Assembly (NCBI GenBank): GCA_022712785.1
Contig: JAFLJX010000147.1
Location: 1-23,014 of the forward strand
Direction: 5' to 3'
DNA length: 23,014 nucleotides
Origin: Mycoplasmatota bacterium
Lineage (GTDB): Bacteria; Bacillota_I; Bacilli_A; Izemoplasmatales; Izemoplasmataceae
Part shown: in pieces, positions 20,863-23,014 of the stretch
Layout: the number at the start of each line of letters is the position of its first letter
How positions within the stretch are numbered: the stretch's first letter is position 1
Position numbers and translations under genes: made by a program
Notes under the pieces: generated by a model
The model's input: the letters and a program-made list of their open reading frames with translations, nothing else
Databases searched by the model: none
What the model was told of the DNA's origin: nothing

Positions 20863-23014
20863 TTAGTCTACTGTGTGACTTCCTAAATGTTCAAATGTAT
20901 CTTCTGCGTAAACAACCCATTCAGTTGGAGCGAAAGTTCCATTAGGAGCATTAACGCTAGGTGCTCTTACTAATGTGTAGTTTTGAGTAGCTCCAGTTCC
21001 GACAACCCATAAAGTCCCGTCGTCTCCTTCTTGTCCTACTAAACCAATAACGTCAATTGCAACAGAGTCTTTCATTAATTCCATTGCGTCATCTCCATTA
21101 AAGAATACTACAGCATCTTCATCACCATAAGTTTGGATTTCATCACAGATTGCAGGACCTGCATATGTATCAGTACAAATTACATAAACATCTCCAGCAT
21201 CTAAAGTAATTCCAGCTAAATCATATGATTTAGTAACTGTGTCAGATCCATTATTATAATAATTAATAACATATCCGTCTAACAATATAGCCGCATCAGT
21301 TGGATTGTAAATCTCTATAGCTTTATTATTACTTGAACCTTCAATATACTCACTAAAGAATATATCAGGTGTAGCAGCAACTAAAGCAGGTACAGTAACA
21401 GTATATGTTGCAGTTGCAGTTGCGTCATTTAATGTAAATGTAGCAACTAAAGTAACGACAACTTCTGTTTCACCGATTGCAGGTTGTGTAACAACACCGG
21501 CAAGTGAAATAGTAGCTTCAACATCAGATGTCCAAGCAATTACAACACCAGTATCTTCGTCCATTGCATCTAAAGTAATATCTGCAGTAGCTGTTTCAGT
21601 TACATAGTAATCAAATGCGATATAGTCTACTGTTTCTTGATCTGTTATTTCAGGATAACCATATACATAAACTCTATTATCTCCATAATAAACATCCCAA
21701 GCAACAACTGATAAATCAACTAGATCATCAACTGCCCATAATGCTTCAGCATAAGGAATAGAGTTTAATTTTAATACTACGTTGTTTCCAGCACCATCAC
21801 CAAGAGTAGCGTAACCGTGTCCATTATCTTTTTCAATAACTACTAGTCCAGTTAATTCAAAGTTATGACCTTGATAACCAGCGATATCTCCAACGATGTC
21901 AGCAACTGTTAAATCTGTATGAGTTAATATTGCATTACCGTTTGAAACGATTGCTAATACGTCAACAGATCCTAATTGATGAACACCATAATAAGTATCT
22001 TTAGTTCCACGAACAATAATTTTATCTCCTAAAGCAAGTCCATTATCACTAATTAATGATGATGAATAAATAATGATTGCAGTCCCGTCTTCATCTTGAA
22101 GAACAGTGTTGTTCCCGATTATATTAGATATAACAGCTTCAACATATAAGACTTCCCCATCATCTTTTCCTAAAGCATCAGCAACAGGCATTCCCTCAGG
22201 TACATAATCAGCGTCTTTAACAACAACATCAAAATCTCTAGTTACTGTTGCAGTTCCAATAGTAACAGATGCAGTTAATACTGCAGGCACATCAGATCCA
22301 CTAATTCTAGTTACAACACCAGCTTCTGTAATTGTAGCAGCATCGCTAGTAGTCCAAACAATTGCACTACCTTGATTTGTAGTTTCAACTAACGTCATAT
22401 CATCTGTAATTGCATCAAGAGGTCCTAGGTCTACAGTTGCTATTTCATAAGAAGCTCTTTGTTCATCAGTTAAATCAGCAGAAGTGATTACTGCAGTTGA
22501 GTTAATTGTTGCTCTCCAAGCTTTATATCCATCATGATAACCATAAGTGAATATATCAGCAGAAACCATTTTACCTTCTAATGCCATAAGTTCAGTCATT
22601 TTAGCATCATCAGATTTATAATAAATTAAAACTCTATAAGCTTCGTTATTTGCATCAGTTTCGATGAAGTAAATATCTGTTCCATCAAGTTCTAATACTC
22701 CAGTTACAGTAACTGGATTTGAATGAACCGTTGTATTATATGGATCTTCACCGAATAAATCAGCGATTAAAGTAGGTACAAATGCTGGAACATCATTTCC
22801 TGCATCTACGAATGTAATTGAAGCAACATCAGTGATTTGAGGTGAACCATAATAAGCACCTTTTGCACCAGTAACAACAACTTGGTCTCCGATTGCAACT
22901 GGAGTATCGCCAAATGTAACAGCTCCACCATTATAAACATATACATAACCAGTTCCGTCAGATAATTGAACTCCTGCACCAACAACAATACCAACTACGG
23001 TAGCAGTAACTTCT
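20863..23014 (-). CDS. Large secreted modular protein: OB-like, Ig-like and C-terminal lamin-tail domains (N-terminus outside window)
   Basis: The frame is open without interruption to the right edge: 716 visible residues. The first in-frame ATG, at 22599, is internal, since OB-like sequence continues upstream of it. Numbering from the visible end, about 1-165 holds OB-like beta modules (TATVVGIVVGAGVQLSDGTG, VAIGDQVVVTGAKGAYYGSPQ). An atrophied bacterial Ig-like domain follows at about 175-255 (IVWTTSDAATITEAGVVT). The layout then repeats: OB-like at about 265-410 (VISNIIGNNTVLQDEDGTA, LALGDKIIVRGTKDTYYG) and Ig-like at about 415-500 (VIAWTSDVEATISLAGVVT). A lamin-tail domain (about 505-716) starts IFFSEYIEGSSNNKAIEIYN and ends LGSHTVD. 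Such arrays occur in secreted nucleases and other exoenzymes; no catalytic domain is visible, so any enzyme part must lie beyond the window. Confidence 0.85.
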   Translation of the reverse strand, partial: EVTATVVGIVVGAGVQLSDGTGYVYVYNGGAVTFGDTPVAIGDQVVVTGAKGAYYGSPQITDVASITFVDAGNDVPAFVPTLIADLFGEDPYNTTVHSNPVTVTGVLELDGTDIYFIETDANNEAYRVLIYYKSDDAKMTELMALEGKMVSADIFTYGYHDGYKAWRATINSTAVITSADLTDEQRASYEIATVDLGPLDAITDDMTLVETTNQGSAIVWTTSDAATITEAGVVTRISGSDVPAVLTASVTIGTATVTRDFDVVVKDADYVPEGMPVADALGKDDGEVLYVEAVISNIIGNNTVLQDEDGTAIIIYSSSLISDNGLALGDKIIVRGTKDTYYGVHQLGSVDVLAIVSNGNAILTHTDLTVADIVGDIAGYQGHNFELTGLVVIEKDNGHGYATLGDGAGNNVVLKLNSIPYAEALWAVDDLVDLSVVAWDVYYGDNRVYVYGYPEITDQETVDYIAFDYYVTETATADITLDAMDEDTGVVIAWTSDVEATISLAGVVTQPAIGETEVVVTLVATFTLNDATATATYTVTVPALVAATPDIFFSEYIEGSSNNKAIEIYNPTDAAILLDGYVINYYNNGSDTVTKSYDLAGITLDAGDVYVICTDTYAGPAICDEIQTYGDEDAVVFFNGDDAMELMKDSVAIDVIGLVGQEGDDGTLWVVGTGATQNYTLVRAPSVNAPNGTFAPTEWVVYAEDTFEHLGSHTVD

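Noticed and set aside
20863..22599. A complete 578-residue protein starting at the ATG at 22599
   Set aside because: The same frame stays open for 138 codons upstream to the window edge and encodes clear OB-like sequence, so this ATG is internal.
1..23014. tRNA, rRNA, CRISPR, insertion sequence or prophage
   Set aside because: No cloverleaf, spaced repeat array, transposase or phage-type protein was seen on either strand.

Overview
The window is visibly AT-rich and looks like a chromosome segment of a low-GC Gram-positive or Mollicutes-related bacterium. Supporting signs are an RNA polymerase delta subunit, strong AGGAGG-type ribosome binding sites, Rho-independent terminators and lipobox lipoproteins. 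The standard genetic code works throughout: tryptophan is TGG, and all 20 visible stop codons are TAA or TAG with none TGA. A free-living relative of Acholeplasma, such as the Izemoplasmatales (known for degrading extracellular DNA), would fit. That placement is inference from gene content, not a computed phylogeny. I saw no tRNA, rRNA, CRISPR array, insertion sequence or prophage gene. No gene-free stretch exceeds 300 bases.

Layout, on the minus strand unless stated. At 1-4816: a partial acidic protein, a ZIP metal transporter, class II fructose-bisphosphate aldolase, and the TldE/TldD protease pair. At 5012-7772: CTP synthase (pyrG), delta subunit (rpoE) and a DUF1934/YwiB-like gene. The pyrG leader carries a GGGC transcript start and an attenuator that match the CTP-sensing slippage control known from Bacillus. 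At 7891-16313: a phosphate-acquisition block reading nptA, phoB, then pstS-pstC-pstA-pstB-phoU-phoR, with a PhoP-type box in front of pstS. At 16431-18330: two overlapping DHH/DHHA1 phosphoesterase genes. At 18463-23014: secreted proteins, namely a lipoprotein with PASTA-like and staphylococcal-nuclease-like domains, a plus-strand endonuclease I with an Ig-like domain, and a large modular OB/Ig/lamin-tail protein that runs off the right edge.

A plausible joint picture, which is inference: secreted nucleases cut extracellular nucleic acid, DHH enzymes finish short oligonucleotides inside the cell, and Pst plus NptA import phosphate under PhoR/PhoB control. I found no Pho box in front of the nuclease genes, so shared regulation is not shown.

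The most unusual observation is PstS. Its two halves are in the reverse of the usual order: the R-x3-SGTR half comes first and the GSxS...SR...W half comes last. It therefore reads as a circular permutation of the phosphate-binding protein. PstA also carries an extra extracytoplasmic domain of about 100 residues that resembles a PDZ fold.
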